From: CAYUIG01 sp964444685
GTDB lineage: Bacteria; Gemmatimonadota; Gemmatimonadetes; Longimicrobiales; RSA9
Assembly: GCA_964444685.1 (NCBI GenBank)
Contig: CAYUIG010000006.1
Coordinates: forward strand, 32,397-96,396
Length of the DNA: 64,000 nt
Direction: 5' to 3'
Shown here: positions 7,587-15,751 of the stretch, in pieces
Layout of the letters: each line of letters opens with the position of its first letter
Position numbering within the stretch: position 1 is the first letter of the stretch
The notes under the pieces: model-generated
The model's input: only the letters and a program-made list of their open reading frames with translations
What the model was told of the DNA's origin: nothing
Databases searched by the model: none
Program-made: the position numbers and the translations under genes

Positions 7587-9005
7587 TCAGACGGGGGCGG
7601 TGCGGCCGGACTCGATGGGGAGCCCTGCTGCCTGCCATTCGTTGAAGCCGCCGCCGTGGTTGGTCGCGGGGATGCCGTGCGCGCGCAGCAGCGCGGCCGC
7701 GATCGCGGAGCGGCTGCCGCTCTCACACGACACCACGACGCCCGTATCGCGCCGAACCTCGGCCAGCCGGCCGGCGAGCCGCGCGAGCGGGATGTGCGTG
7801 GCACCCGGGACGTGGCCCGCATCCCACTCCGAGCGATTGCGGACATCGATGAGCTGGATGGCGCCGGTGCCGATCTGCTGCGCGAGTCCGGCGGCATCGA
7901 CCGACGGCACGGTTTCCTTGCGACGCGTCTCGATCGCGCTCGTCGCGAACCAGCCGGCCACCCGGTCGAGTCCGATCAGCGCGAGATCGCGCGCGGCCTC
8001 GTGCGCGGCGCCTTCATCGATCGTGATGAGCGCGATGTCCTCATCGTACGGGAGCAGCGCGCCCGCCCAGTTCGGGAACGCTCGGTTCAACGGGATGGAC
8101 AGCGTGCCGGGCACGTATCCGCTTGCGTATTCGGCCGCCCGGCGCGTGTCCACGACGACGGCGCCACGCGCGAGCCAGTCATCGAGCTGCGCATCATCGA
8201 GTCGTACGGGTTTCGGCAGGCCGTTCAGGACGCGCGGGCCATCGCGATTCATCCGCTTCATCTCGGCGAAGTAGCGCGGCGGCTCCGGCTGACCTTCGAG
8301 CACCGCCTCGACGAATGCATCCTCGTCGCGGATGCCGAACGCCCAGTTGAAGCGGAGCTCGTAGCCGACCGTGGTCGAGGGAATCGCACCCAGCGCCTTG
8401 CCGCACGCCGAGCCCGCACCGTGGCCGGGCCATACCTGCGCCCATTCGGGGAGCTCCCGGAACTTCGACAGCGAGTTGAAGAGCGTGCGCGCAGCGTCTT
8501 CCATCGTGCCGGCATGGCCGGCCGCCTTCTCGAGCAGGTCCGGCCGGCCGACATCACCGACGAACACGAAGTCGCCGCTGATGATGCCGATCGGCGCCTC
8601 GGTGGCTGCCGTGTCCGTGACCACGAACGCGATGTGCTCGGGCGTGTGGCCGGGCGTGTGCACGGCGTCGAGCGTGATGTTGCCGACGCGGATGCGGTCG
8701 CCGTCGTGGAGGAGGATGGCGCCGTCCTCCTGCGCGTAGCGGTAGCTCCACTCCTCGCCGCCCTCGCCGGACAGATAGAGCTGTGCGCCCGTGGCAGCGG
8801 CGAGCTCGCGCGAGCCCGACAGGAAGTCGGCGTGGATGTGCGTTTCCGTGACGTGGCGGATGCGCACGCGTTCGCGCTTCGCCACGTCGAGCAGCGGCTC
8901 GATGTCGCGATTGGGGTCGATGACGATCGCCTCGCCTGCGGCGGCGCAGCCGATCAGCCACGCGGCCTGAGCCAGCTTCTCGTCGTAGATGCGGCGCAGG
9001 ATCAC
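7587..9005 (-). CDS. Metallo-beta-lactamase-fold hydrolase with two rhodanese domains
   Basis: 472 aa. The N-terminal MBL domain (1 to about 250) has the metal motif THIHADFLSG (His56, His58, Asp60) and HTPGHTPEH, as in persulfide dioxygenases (ETHE1/BaeB type). Two rhodanese domains follow. The second keeps an active-site Cys in SCESGSRSA; the first has lost it (TIDEGA at the equivalent place). Inferred role: sulfide, persulfide or glutathione-persulfide handling. The start is GTG 9005, overlapping the TPR lipoprotein stop. Confidence 0.86.
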   Translation of the reverse strand: MILRRIYDEKLAQAAWLIGCAAAGEAIVIDPNRDIEPLLDVAKRERVRIRHVTETHIHADFLSGSRELAAATGAQLYLSGEGGEEWSYRYAQEDGAILLHDGDRIRVGNITLDAVHTPGHTPEHIAFVVTDTAATEAPIGIISGDFVFVGDVGRPDLLEKAAGHAGTMEDAARTLFNSLSKFRELPEWAQVWPGHGAGSACGKALGAIPSTTVGYELRFNWAFGIRDEDAFVEAVLEGQPEPPRYFAEMKRMNRDGPRVLNGLPKPVRLDDAQLDDWLARGAVVVDTRRAAEYASGYVPGTLSIPLNRAFPNWAGALLPYDEDIALITIDEGAAHEAARDLALIGLDRVAGWFATSAIETRRKETVPSVDAAGLAQQIGTGAIQLIDVRNRSEWDAGHVPGATHIPLARLAGRLAEVRRDTGVVVSCESGSRSAIAAALLRAHGIPATNHGGGFNEWQAAGLPIESGRTAPV

Positions 9006-9985
9006 GGCGTCACCCCCTCCCGGGCGGCCAGCTCCGATTCCGCGGCGATGTAGCCGAACGCCGCCCAGTTCGGCAGCTCGAGGATGCGGCGGAAGAGATC
9101 CATCGCTTCCTCTTCGCGTCCGTTCACGAGATGCCAGTTCGCGATGCCGTAGCCGTACGTGGCGAGCTGCACGGCATCGGCTTCGTCCGCGGGCATGAGC
9201 GCGTCCGCGTCCAGCTCACCCTTGTACATCAGCAGCCGGCGATGGTACGCGTGGTTCTCGAGGATGCGCATGTCCGCGTGGATCGGCTCGAGAACGGCGG
9301 CCGCTTCCCCGTCACGTCCCAGCCGGCGGAGCGTCATGTACAACCAGTCGCTCACGGCGACGAACATGTCATCGTTCGTCGCCGCATCGAGCGCATCCCG
9401 CCATGCGACGAGTGCGCCCTCGAAGTCGTGCTTCAGGTAGCGAGCGAGCGCGAGGTGGTAGTGGATGTTGCCGTGCAGCGTGCTGGTCGGGATGCCCGCG
9501 GCGTTCGGCTGGCCGTCCGGTTCGATCTCATCGACGGTGCCCTGGATGAGCTCGGCCGCGCGCTCGAGGTCGCGGATGGCGAGGTCGAACTGGCGGGTCG
9601 TGATATAGCGATGGCCGCGGTGCCGGTACATGCGCGCGTCCTCCGGATGGAGGTGCACGCCGCGCCCGAACGTGACGATCGCATCGAGATACCTGCCGAG
9701 ATACGCCTGGCGACGACCCAGCCAGATGATGCTGTCCGGGTCCTCGGGCGCGCGCTCGTACGCCGCCGCGGCCGCCGCGAGCTCCGCCTCCATCTGCGCC
9801 CGCGCCTCGGGCGACGGCTCCGGCGGGATCAGCGGCTCGCCGAACAGCGAGACCGCCTGACTCGGATCCAGGTCCGCGTCCTGCGCCGCCGGCTCCTGTT
9901 CTCCGGCGGCGCAGGCGATGAGCAGGGTCCCGGCAATAATGGTCGAGACCCCAGACCCCAGACCCCAGATTCCAGACACGTTCAC
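9002..9985 (-). CDS. TPR-repeat lipoprotein
   Basis: 327 aa from GTG 9985, which overlaps the upstream stop (GTGA). A short hydrophobic stretch ends in LLIAC, a lipoprotein signal. The body is helical with TPR units, clearest around SIIWLGRRQAYLGRYLDAIV and ARMYRHRGHRYITTRQFDLA. Function is unknown; TPR lipoproteins usually scaffold protein complexes. The first codons are unusual: they span a 7-bp tandem repeat (9946-9973), so the mature start may lie further in. Confidence 0.72.
   Translation of the reverse strand: MNVSGIWGLGSGVSTIIAGTLLIACAAGEQEPAAQDADLDPSQAVSLFGEPLIPPEPSPEARAQMEAELAAAAAAYERAPEDPDSIIWLGRRQAYLGRYLDAIVTFGRGVHLHPEDARMYRHRGHRYITTRQFDLAIRDLERAAELIQGTVDEIEPDGQPNAAGIPTSTLHGNIHYHLALARYLKHDFEGALVAWRDALDAATNDDMFVAVSDWLYMTLRRLGRDGEAAAVLEPIHADMRILENHAYHRRLLMYKGELDADALMPADEADAVQLATYGYGIANWHLVNGREEEAMDLFRRILELPNWAAFGYIAAESELAAREGVTP
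9946..9973. repeat. Heptamer tandem repeat (AGACCCC x3, plus AGATTCC)
   Basis: Four consecutive 7-bp units, AGACCCC at 9946, 9953 and 9960 and a variant at 9967. It sits at the very 5' end of the TPR lipoprotein gene, in its signal region. A similar heptamer run is seen at 14466-14493 just before another start codon. Confidence 0.7.
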
Positions 9986-12021
9986 GTGGCTTCCCGACGC
10001 GGCGGCTGCAGCTTCGCCGCCCACAGGCCGCTGTTGAAGTCGGAGAAGAACACGTGGCCCTTGTACGGCTGCGCGCCCCACACCATCGGCGCGTTGGGCG
10101 TGTAGCCCTGCGGGTCGAAGGGCTTGAACACCGCGATCTCGCGGCCCTGGTTGGCGAGGTTCCCGAGCAGCTCCCCGGAGACGTCGACGACGCGCATGCC
10201 GCCGTCGTAGTAGCCCTGGTAGAGGACATCATCCTCGACCCAGATGTTGTGCGTGCCGAACTCGGGGACCTCGTAGCGCGCGACGTCCTTCGGGTTCTCC
10301 GGGTCGGTGAAGTCGATGATGTGGATGTAGCCGGACATCGTCTGCGGGACGCCGCCCCGCTCGTTCAGGCTGTAGCTGTTGCCGGCCCACGCTGCACCGC
10401 GGCGGCTCATGATCTCGTCGCCGAGGAACAGGTAGAACTTGCCCGTGCTCTCCTGATAGTACGGGAAGGCCGCGTGCGTCGCGCCCACCGGGTACGGAAC
10501 GGCGGTGACGAACTTCGGGTTCTCGATCGTGCCGCCCCACTTCCCGTTGCCGACGTCCACCACGACCACGCCCGTGCCCCACTCGCTCGAGTACGCGATG
10601 CCGTCGTGCACCCACACGTCGTGGATGCGGCTGTCGGGATGGTTGTACTCGCTCACGAACTTCGGGTTGGCCAGGTCGCGCACGTCGAGGATGACGTACT
10701 TGTCACCGGCCGACAGCGCGAAGAGGTAGTCCTCGGTGGCGAACATGTTGTGCACGCCGCCCGTCAGCCCTTCGTCGTACACCGACGCGATGACCGGATG
10801 CGCGGGATCCTTCAGGTCGAGGATGACGACACCGTTGCGGCGGTTGGATGCGCCCTCGCGGCCGAGAGCGGCGTAGCGGCCGTCGGGCGAGACCTTCACG
10901 TCGTTGACGGTGCGTGCGTCGACCTTGATCGAGTCGGTCTTCACGATGTTCGCGGGATCCGTCACATCCCAGAAGTAGGCGTAGCCGTCCGCACCCCACG
11001 TGCCGGTGACCGCGTAGTCGCGGCCGTCCATTCCCTCGAAGATCCAGAGGTCGGAGGTGTGGTAGTTGTGGACCGTGCCCTGTCCGACGAACTCGATCGG
11101 GCGCACGACCTCGCGCGGCCGGACGTCGACGACCTTGCGCGCGGCGAAGGGTCCGGCGGCCGCGATGAGGGTGTAGACGCCCGGCACCTCGGCGACGAAG
11201 CGGTCGCCGACGATGAGGCCGGCAGCGCCCGGCGCGGCGATCGAGTCATCGGGCATGAAGGTGTAGCTGTAGGTGATCGGCACGTCCGCGATGGCGTTGC
11301 CGTTGGCGGCGAGCGCGCGGCCGGTCAGCGCGATCACATCACCAGTGCGCGCGCGATCCACGCTCACGCCGAGTTCGAGGCTCGTAGCCGGGAACGGTGC
11401 GACGCTGTACCGCACCTCGCCGGCGGCACCCTCGAAGCTCGCGGTGATCGTCACGTTGCCGGGCGCGTGCGCGGTCACGTGGCCGAAGCGGTCGACCGTC
11501 GCGACGTTCGGATCGGAGCTGTTCCAGCGGAATACGGGGTCGGGCCGCTCCGAGCCGTCCGCGTGGAACGCGGCGGCGGAGTGGCCGAGCACGGTGCCCA
11601 CGTAGAGACGGCCGGGCTCGGCGGACACATCGACGCGGGCGACCGCCGGCCAGCTCACGCGCACGGGCACACGCGCTTCCGCGGGATTGCCCTGTGTGCC
11701 CGGCGGCAGGACGACCGAGACGACAAGCTCGTAGTCGCCGGGCTGCGCCGCGGTGATCGTTCGCGCCTCCTGGTCCACGCGCAGCGCGCGGAAGGGGGCC
11801 GCGAAGCGAAGCATCGCGTTCACTTCGTTGCCCTCGGCATCCAGCGCCTTGACTGTGAACGGTGCGGCGCGTCCGACCTCGAGCACGAGCTCGGCCGGAT
11901 CGACCGTGATCCGCTGGACGCGGGCGCCGGCCCCGGCGTCGGGACGTTCCTGCGCCGTGACGAACGTTCCCGGCGCCCCCAGTGCGGCGGTGACGAGCGC
12001 CGCGCGAAGGACTAGCTTCAT
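9982..12021 (-). CDS. Secreted LVIVD beta-propeller protein with N-terminal Ig-like domains
   Basis: 679 aa with a signal peptide (cleavage likely after TFVTA). Residues about 30-310 hold several bacterial Ig-like domains (a typical one contains WNSSDPNVATVDRFGHVTA). Residues about 315-665 hold LVIVD-type propeller repeats (motifs such as YFWDVTDPANIV, VVILDLKDPAHPV and YVILDVRDLANPK). Such proteins are extracellular and probably bind other surface molecules; no enzymatic motif was seen. It is divergent from the YVTN propeller gene across a gap of only 40 bp. Confidence 0.83.
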   Translation of the reverse strand: MKLVLRAALVTAALGAPGTFVTAQERPDAGAGARVQRITVDPAELVLEVGRAAPFTVKALDAEGNEVNAMLRFAAPFRALRVDQEARTITAAQPGDYELVVSVVLPPGTQGNPAEARVPVRVSWPAVARVDVSAEPGRLYVGTVLGHSAAAFHADGSERPDPVFRWNSSDPNVATVDRFGHVTAHAPGNVTITASFEGAAGEVRYSVAPFPATSLELGVSVDRARTGDVIALTGRALAANGNAIADVPITYSYTFMPDDSIAAPGAAGLIVGDRFVAEVPGVYTLIAAAGPFAARKVVDVRPREVVRPIEFVGQGTVHNYHTSDLWIFEGMDGRDYAVTGTWGADGYAYFWDVTDPANIVKTDSIKVDARTVNDVKVSPDGRYAALGREGASNRRNGVVILDLKDPAHPVIASVYDEGLTGGVHNMFATEDYLFALSAGDKYVILDVRDLANPKFVSEYNHPDSRIHDVWVHDGIAYSSEWGTGVVVVDVGNGKWGGTIENPKFVTAVPYPVGATHAAFPYYQESTGKFYLFLGDEIMSRRGAAWAGNSYSLNERGGVPQTMSGYIHIIDFTDPENPKDVARYEVPEFGTHNIWVEDDVLYQGYYDGGMRVVDVSGELLGNLANQGREIAVFKPFDPQGYTPNAPMVWGAQPYKGHVFFSDFNSGLWAAKLQPPRREAT

Positions 12022-12061
12022 GGTCGACTCCTGAGTGGATCAGCGAAGAGGGATCGGCAAG

Positions 12062-13213
12062 ATGTCCAACGCCCCGAATGACCGCAAGCACGCGCGCGTG
12101 CGCGCGCGAGCCGCCGCGCTGGCACTTCTACTCGTTCCGGCGAGCGCCGCCGGCCAGCAGCCGGCGCCGGCACCGCCCGCCGCGGACTACTGGGTTTACG
12201 TCGGCGCCGAGTCCGCGGATCGGCTCGACCGCATCCGCTTCGGGCCCGACGGCATCACGATCGAGAAGGCGGTGCCGGTCGGGTTCTGGCCCACGGAGAT
12301 GGAGGGGCCGCACGGCCTGGCCATCTCCGCCGACGGCCGGTTCCTGCACATGACCACCGGCCACGGCGTGCCCGACGGCATGTACTGGAAGTTCGAGATC
12401 GGGCCGGACACGATGGTCGGCGAGCCGATCGCGCTCGGGCACTTCCCCGCCACCATCGACGTCACGCCCGACGGACTGTACGCCTTCGCCGTCAACTTCA
12501 ACCTGCACGGCGAGCACGTTCCGTCTTCCGTTTCCGTGGTCTATACGCCCGACAACGTGGAGGTCGCGCGCATCGAGACCTGCGTGATGCCGCACGGCAG
12601 CCGCATCGACCCGTCGGGAACGAGACATTATTCCGCCTGCATGATGAACGACGCGATCGTCGAGATCGATACACGCACGTTCGCCGTGCAGCGAATGTTC
12701 GGCGTCGGGTCGGACAACCTGGGGCCGCTCGACCCGCAGCACGTCGCGCACGAGGCACTGCACGCGGTCAGCTGTTCGCCTACGTGGGCGCAGCCGTCCC
12801 ACGATGGCGCGCGCCTGTACGTGGCCTGCAATGCCGGCGACGAGATCCTCGAGATCGACGTCGCAGGTTGGAAGCTGCTGCGGCGCTTTGCTGCGGGTCG
12901 GGGGCCGTACAACCTCGCCGTTGCTCCGGACGGGCGGCTGCTGGTTTCGACTTTGAAGCAGGGCGCCGGTGTGCAGGTGTTCGACCTGTCCAGCGGCGCC
13001 GCGCTCGCTACGATTCCCACGACCACGAAGGTCGCGCACGGCGTCGTGATCACGCCCGACTCGCGTTACGCGTTCGCGTCGATCGAAGGGATCGGTGCGG
13101 AGCCCGGCAAGGTGGACGTGATCGACCTGGAGTCTCTGCAGCGCGTCGCCAGTGTCGAGGTGGGTCAGCAGGCGGGTGGGATCGCGTTCTGGAAGATGGA
13201 ACCGCACCGGTAG
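12062..13213 (+). CDS. Secreted YVTN/YncE-type beta-propeller protein
   Basis: 383 aa from ATG 12062 (GAGGG upstream). The signal peptide is hydrophobic after an Arg-rich N-region (VRARAAALALLLV) and ends near SAAGQQ. The body is a seven-bladed-type propeller with repeated units such as GLAISADGRFLHM, TIDVTPDGLYAFAV, NLAVAPDGRLLVS and GVVITPDSRYAFA. Four cysteines may form disulfides. No ligand can be assigned. It shares a 40-bp divergent promoter region with the LVIVD gene, so the pair may be co-regulated. Confidence 0.83.
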   Translation: MSNAPNDRKHARVRARAAALALLLVPASAAGQQPAPAPPAADYWVYVGAESADRLDRIRFGPDGITIEKAVPVGFWPTEMEGPHGLAISADGRFLHMTTGHGVPDGMYWKFEIGPDTMVGEPIALGHFPATIDVTPDGLYAFAVNFNLHGEHVPSSVSVVYTPDNVEVARIETCVMPHGSRIDPSGTRHYSACMMNDAIVEIDTRTFAVQRMFGVGSDNLGPLDPQHVAHEALHAVSCSPTWAQPSHDGARLYVACNAGDEILEIDVAGWKLLRRFAAGRGPYNLAVAPDGRLLVSTLKQGAGVQVFDLSSGAALATIPTTTKVAHGVVITPDSRYAFASIEGIGAEPGKVDVIDLESLQRVASVEVGQQAGGIAFWKMEPHR

Positions 13214-13285
13214 GTTGGCTTCTGCGCTCTGCAAGATCGCGCCGGCAGTGGATTGTCATCGGCAGGTTGTCGCCCGCCCTCTGCT

Positions 13286-13454
13286 GATCCGGTGAACGTG
13301 GATTTCAGCGCCGGGTTGGCGCACGCGCTCTGTGATCCGGTGAACGTGGATTTCAGCGCCGGGTTGGCGCACGCGCTCTGTGATCCGGTGAACGTGGATT
13401 TCAGCGCCGGGTTGACGCACGCGCTCTGTGATCCAGTGAACGTGGATTTCAGCG
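13286..13454. repeat. 48-bp direct tandem repeat, 3.5 copies
   Basis: Units begin at 13286, 13334 and 13382, with a 25-bp partial copy at 13430-13454. Each begins GATCCGGTGAACGTGGATTT; copies differ by one or two bases. As 48 is divisible by three, all frames stay open across it, which creates artefactual reading frames on both strands. It lies in a 490-bp gene-free region (13214-13704). There is no spacer diversity, so it is not CRISPR. Confidence 0.9.
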
Positions 13455-13457
13455 GTC

Positions 13458-13588
13458 GAACTTCCAGCGCTGGCATGTCTTGATGCGACGTGCGGAAGTT
13501 GAGCCGTCCTGGACGGCCGAACTTCCAGCGGTCCGACCGTAGGCGATCGAGCGTTGGAAGTTGAGCCCGCCTGGAGGGCCGAACATCC
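13458..13588. repeat. Palindromic ~62-bp intergenic repeats (REP/BIME-like)
   Basis: Two hairpin units, 13494-13526 and 13556-13588, offset by 62 bp. Each is GGAAGTT-GA-(inner stem)-CG-AACTTCC; the first has a perfect inner stem GCCGTCC/GGACGGC, while the second is degenerate (AACATCC at its end). A third half-unit, GAACTTCCAGCG, lies at 13458-13469. Together with the 48-bp array it fills the gap between the YVTN and VOC genes. The remaining 13589-13704 shows only the VOC ribosome-binding site. Confidence 0.8.
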
Positions 13589-13704
13589 AGCCGTCACGGA
13601 TCGCTATCACACCTCGGGAAGTTTGACCGGCCGCCGCTCCCGTGAAGCGAGTCGAACGCGCCGACCGTCATGACTCGGCCATTGAATGAACCCTGGAGGC
13701 AGCA

Positions 13705-14112
13705 ATGGCGAAGGTCGCGGGACTCACGCCGATCCTGAATGTCTCGGACCTGCAGGCGAGCTTCGAGTGGTTTGCGAAGCTGGGATGGCAGAAGCACTGG
13801 GAGTGGGGCGATCCGCCGGACTTCGGTGCCGTCATCAGCGGGCCGTGCGAGATCTTCATGTGTGTCGATGGCCAGGGTGCGCGCGGCGGCAGGGCCCCGC
13901 GCTTCGAAGGCGATGACGACACCGGTGCGGTCTGGATGACATGGTGGGTCGATTCGCTGGCGGGCGTGGACGAGATGTACCGGGTCGCGCTGGATGCGGG
14001 GATCACGGTCACGCAGCCGCCGGTGGACTGCCCGTGGAACGTGCGCGAGTGCCACCTTCGCCATCCGGACGGCCACACGTTCCGCGTGAGTGCGGGATTG
14101 CCCGAGGAGTAG
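13705..14112 (+). CDS. VOC-family (glyoxalase/bleomycin-resistance fold) protein
   Basis: 135 aa. Paired beta-alpha-beta-beta-beta modules typical of the vicinal oxygen chelate superfamily: TPILNVSDLQASFEWFAKLG at the N-terminus and RHPDGHTFRVS at the C-terminus. Substrate is unknown; this subclass is often annotated as bleomycin-resistance-like or as a small-molecule binding protein. ATG 13705 is preceded by TGGAGGCAGCA. A terminator follows directly. Confidence 0.85.
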   Translation: MAKVAGLTPILNVSDLQASFEWFAKLGWQKHWEWGDPPDFGAVISGPCEIFMCVDGQGARGGRAPRFEGDDDTGAVWMTWWVDSLAGVDEMYRVALDAGITVTQPPVDCPWNVRECHLRHPDGHTFRVSAGLPEE

Positions 14113-14123
14113 GAAGCGCACAA

Positions 14124-14160
14124 GCGAATGGGCGCCTCTGCATCAAGGCGCCCTTTTCGC
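14124..14160 (+). terminator. Rho-independent terminator after the VOC gene
   Basis: Perfect stem GGGCGCCT (14130-14137) with AGGCGCCC (14146-14153) and an 8-nt loop, extended outward by GCGAA/TTCGC, followed by TTTT at 14154. It also serves the convergent small gene on the other strand poorly, because that side lacks a U-run. Confidence 0.82.
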
Positions 14161-14187
14161 TCGAGGAGTCGGTGGTCGGCGAGGCCG

Positions 14188-14457
14188 CTATCCTGCCGAT
14201 CGATCCTGAAACCGCGGTCCGTCCTTCCGCTCGGACGGTTCGGTGTCGGGACCGAGGAACTCCTCGTACTGCTCCGGGTGCGACGTTTCCGCTACGCGGT
14301 CGCCCCGGCTGCGCCGCCGCCCTTCCTGCCGCGAACGTTTGCGCGGCTGATCGATGTCGCGGTCCACTTCGTTCGTGTCCCGTTCCTCATCGAGGGCGCG
14401 GCGCTGATCTTCGGTCAGCGAGTGGTCATTACCGCCGGGCGTCTTTTCTCGTTCCAT
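14188..14457 (-). CDS. Small highly charged hypothetical protein
   Basis: 89 aa, rich in Asp, Glu, Arg and Lys, with almost no hydrophobic residues, so probably disordered. Segments such as SLTEDQRRALDEERDTNEVD and HPEQYEEFLGPDTEP are plausible protein, and third-codon-position GC is elevated in this frame. No family was recognised. It is divergent from the LigD-like gene, with a 71-bp gap containing a heptamer repeat. The ribosome-binding site is weak, so the call is tentative. Confidence 0.5.
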   Translation of the reverse strand: MEREKTPGGNDHSLTEDQRRALDEERDTNEVDRDIDQPRKRSRQEGRRRSRGDRVAETSHPEQYEEFLGPDTEPSERKDGPRFQDRSAG

Positions 14458-14465
14458 GATTCCCC

Positions 14466-14493
14466 GAGTCGAGAGTCGGGAGTCGGGAGACTG
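14466..14493. repeat. Heptamer tandem repeat (GAGTCGG type, 4 units)
   Basis: Consecutive 7-bp units GAGTCGA, GAGTCGG, GAGTCGG and GAGACTG in the 71-bp divergent gap upstream of the LigD-like gene. Same style as the heptamers at 9946-9973. Confidence 0.65.
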
Positions 14494-14528
14494 GTTTACT
14501 GCACGGTCCTTGCTGCAATGATCAAGCC

Positions 14529-15641
14529 ATGCCCGACCTGAAGGAGTACCGCAAGAAGCGCGATTTCACGCGCACCGCCGAGCCTTCCGGCCGTCCGCGG
14601 AAGCGCAGCCGGAAGAAGCCGCTGCGCTTCGTGATCCAGAAGCACGCGGCGACGAGCCTGCACTTCGATCTGCGCCTCGAGCTGGACGGTGTGATGAAGA
14701 GCTGGGCGGTGCCGAAGGGTCCGAGCACGGACCCAGCGGACAAGCGTCTGGCGATGGAAGTCGAGGATCATCCGATCGAGTACAACGACTTCGAGGGCAC
14801 GATTCCGAAGGGTGAGTACGGCGGCGGTACGGTCATGATCTGGGACCGCGGCACCTACTTCGCCGATGAAGCGGACGATGGCGCGGACGAAGACGTCATC
14901 CGGCGCGAGTACGAGAAGGGGAAGCTGAGCGTGACGTTCGAGGGCGAGCGGCTGAAGGGTTCGTTCGCGCTGGTACGCACGAGCGGGGGTGCGAAGCCGA
15001 AGTGGCTGCTGATCAAGCACCGCGATGCGGATGCGCAACGCGGCTACGACATCGTGGCGGACTACGACACGTCGGTGGTGACGGGCCGCACGATGGAGGA
15101 GATCGCGGGTGAGGAAGAGGCGGGCGCGCTCGAGGACGTAGCGATCGCGCCGATGATGCCGAAGACAAAGCGCGATCTGCCCGAGGACGACGACTGGATC
15201 CACCACCTTGTTCCGGATGGCGAGCGCGCGATCGCGTACGTCACGCCCGCGGCCGCGCGGCTGGTCGCGCGCGGCGGGAAGGACCGCACCGAAAAGTACG
15301 AAGCGATCGCGGACGCGCTGCGTTCGTTCGCCGCGCGCGCGGATCGCTCATTCGTGGTGGACGGGGAATTGTCGCCCGATGGACGGACGTATCAGGTCTT
15401 CGATCTGCTGTTGCTGGGCGACGACGCGCTCCTCGACCTCCCGCTCGAGGATCGGCTGACCCGGCTGCATACGCTCCTGCGCGGGAAGCGCGTAGCGGGC
15501 GTGAAGCTGGCCGCGTCGGGCCGCGGCGAGACGCTGCTCCGGCGCGCGAGCAAGGATGGCGGAGCCGTACTGTCGCGACGGCCGGACTCGCGCTATCGGC
15601 CGGGCCAGCGCACGGAGGAGTGGCGGCGCATCAAGGCCTGA
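14529..15641 (+). CDS. LigD-type 3'-phosphoesterase fused to a catalytically dead ligase-like domain
   Basis: 370 aa. Residues about 1-185 are the 3'-phosphoesterase (PE) domain that trims 3'-phosphates and ribonucleotides during bacterial end joining. The residues known to matter in Pseudomonas LigD appear at a constant offset of -3: His39, His45, Asp47, Arg49, Lys63, Arg73, His81 and Tyr85. Residues about 222-340 resemble the ATP-ligase adenylation domain (FVVDGELSPDG, FDLLLLGDDALLDLPLEDRL), but the nucleophile motif KxDG reads V228-P-D-G231, so the Lys is gone. No polymerase domain and no Ku gene are present here. A stand-alone DNA-end-processing role is inferred. Confidence 0.85.
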   Translation: MPDLKEYRKKRDFTRTAEPSGRPRKRSRKKPLRFVIQKHAATSLHFDLRLELDGVMKSWAVPKGPSTDPADKRLAMEVEDHPIEYNDFEGTIPKGEYGGGTVMIWDRGTYFADEADDGADEDVIRREYEKGKLSVTFEGERLKGSFALVRTSGGAKPKWLLIKHRDADAQRGYDIVADYDTSVVTGRTMEEIAGEEEAGALEDVAIAPMMPKTKRDLPEDDDWIHHLVPDGERAIAYVTPAAARLVARGGKDRTEKYEAIADALRSFAARADRSFVVDGELSPDGRTYQVFDLLLLGDDALLDLPLEDRLTRLHTLLRGKRVAGVKLAASGRGETLLRRASKDGGAVLSRRPDSRYRPGQRTEEWRRIKA

Positions 15642-15751
15642 AGCACGATACTGCACGACACGGCCATTCTGCTCGCGGGACAGACCGCATCCAACAAGAT
15701 CCTTCCGGTGAGACCCCTCGGCGCGGTACCACGAAAGCCCCGTGTCGCGGT

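Noticed and set aside
10054..12015. 653-codon plus-strand open frame opposite the LVIVD protein
   Set aside because: Shadow frame of a GC-rich gene; translation is Val/Asp/Arg/His-rich with no family motif, while the minus strand has a signal peptide and clear propeller repeats.
13286..13454. Possible CRISPR array
   Set aside because: The units are contiguous with no variable spacers, the period is constant, and there are no cas genes nearby.
13253..13483. Small open frame encoding a 16-residue repeated peptide
   Set aside because: Open only because the 48-bp repeat is a multiple of three; TTG start without a ribosome-binding site, and other frames on both strands are open too.
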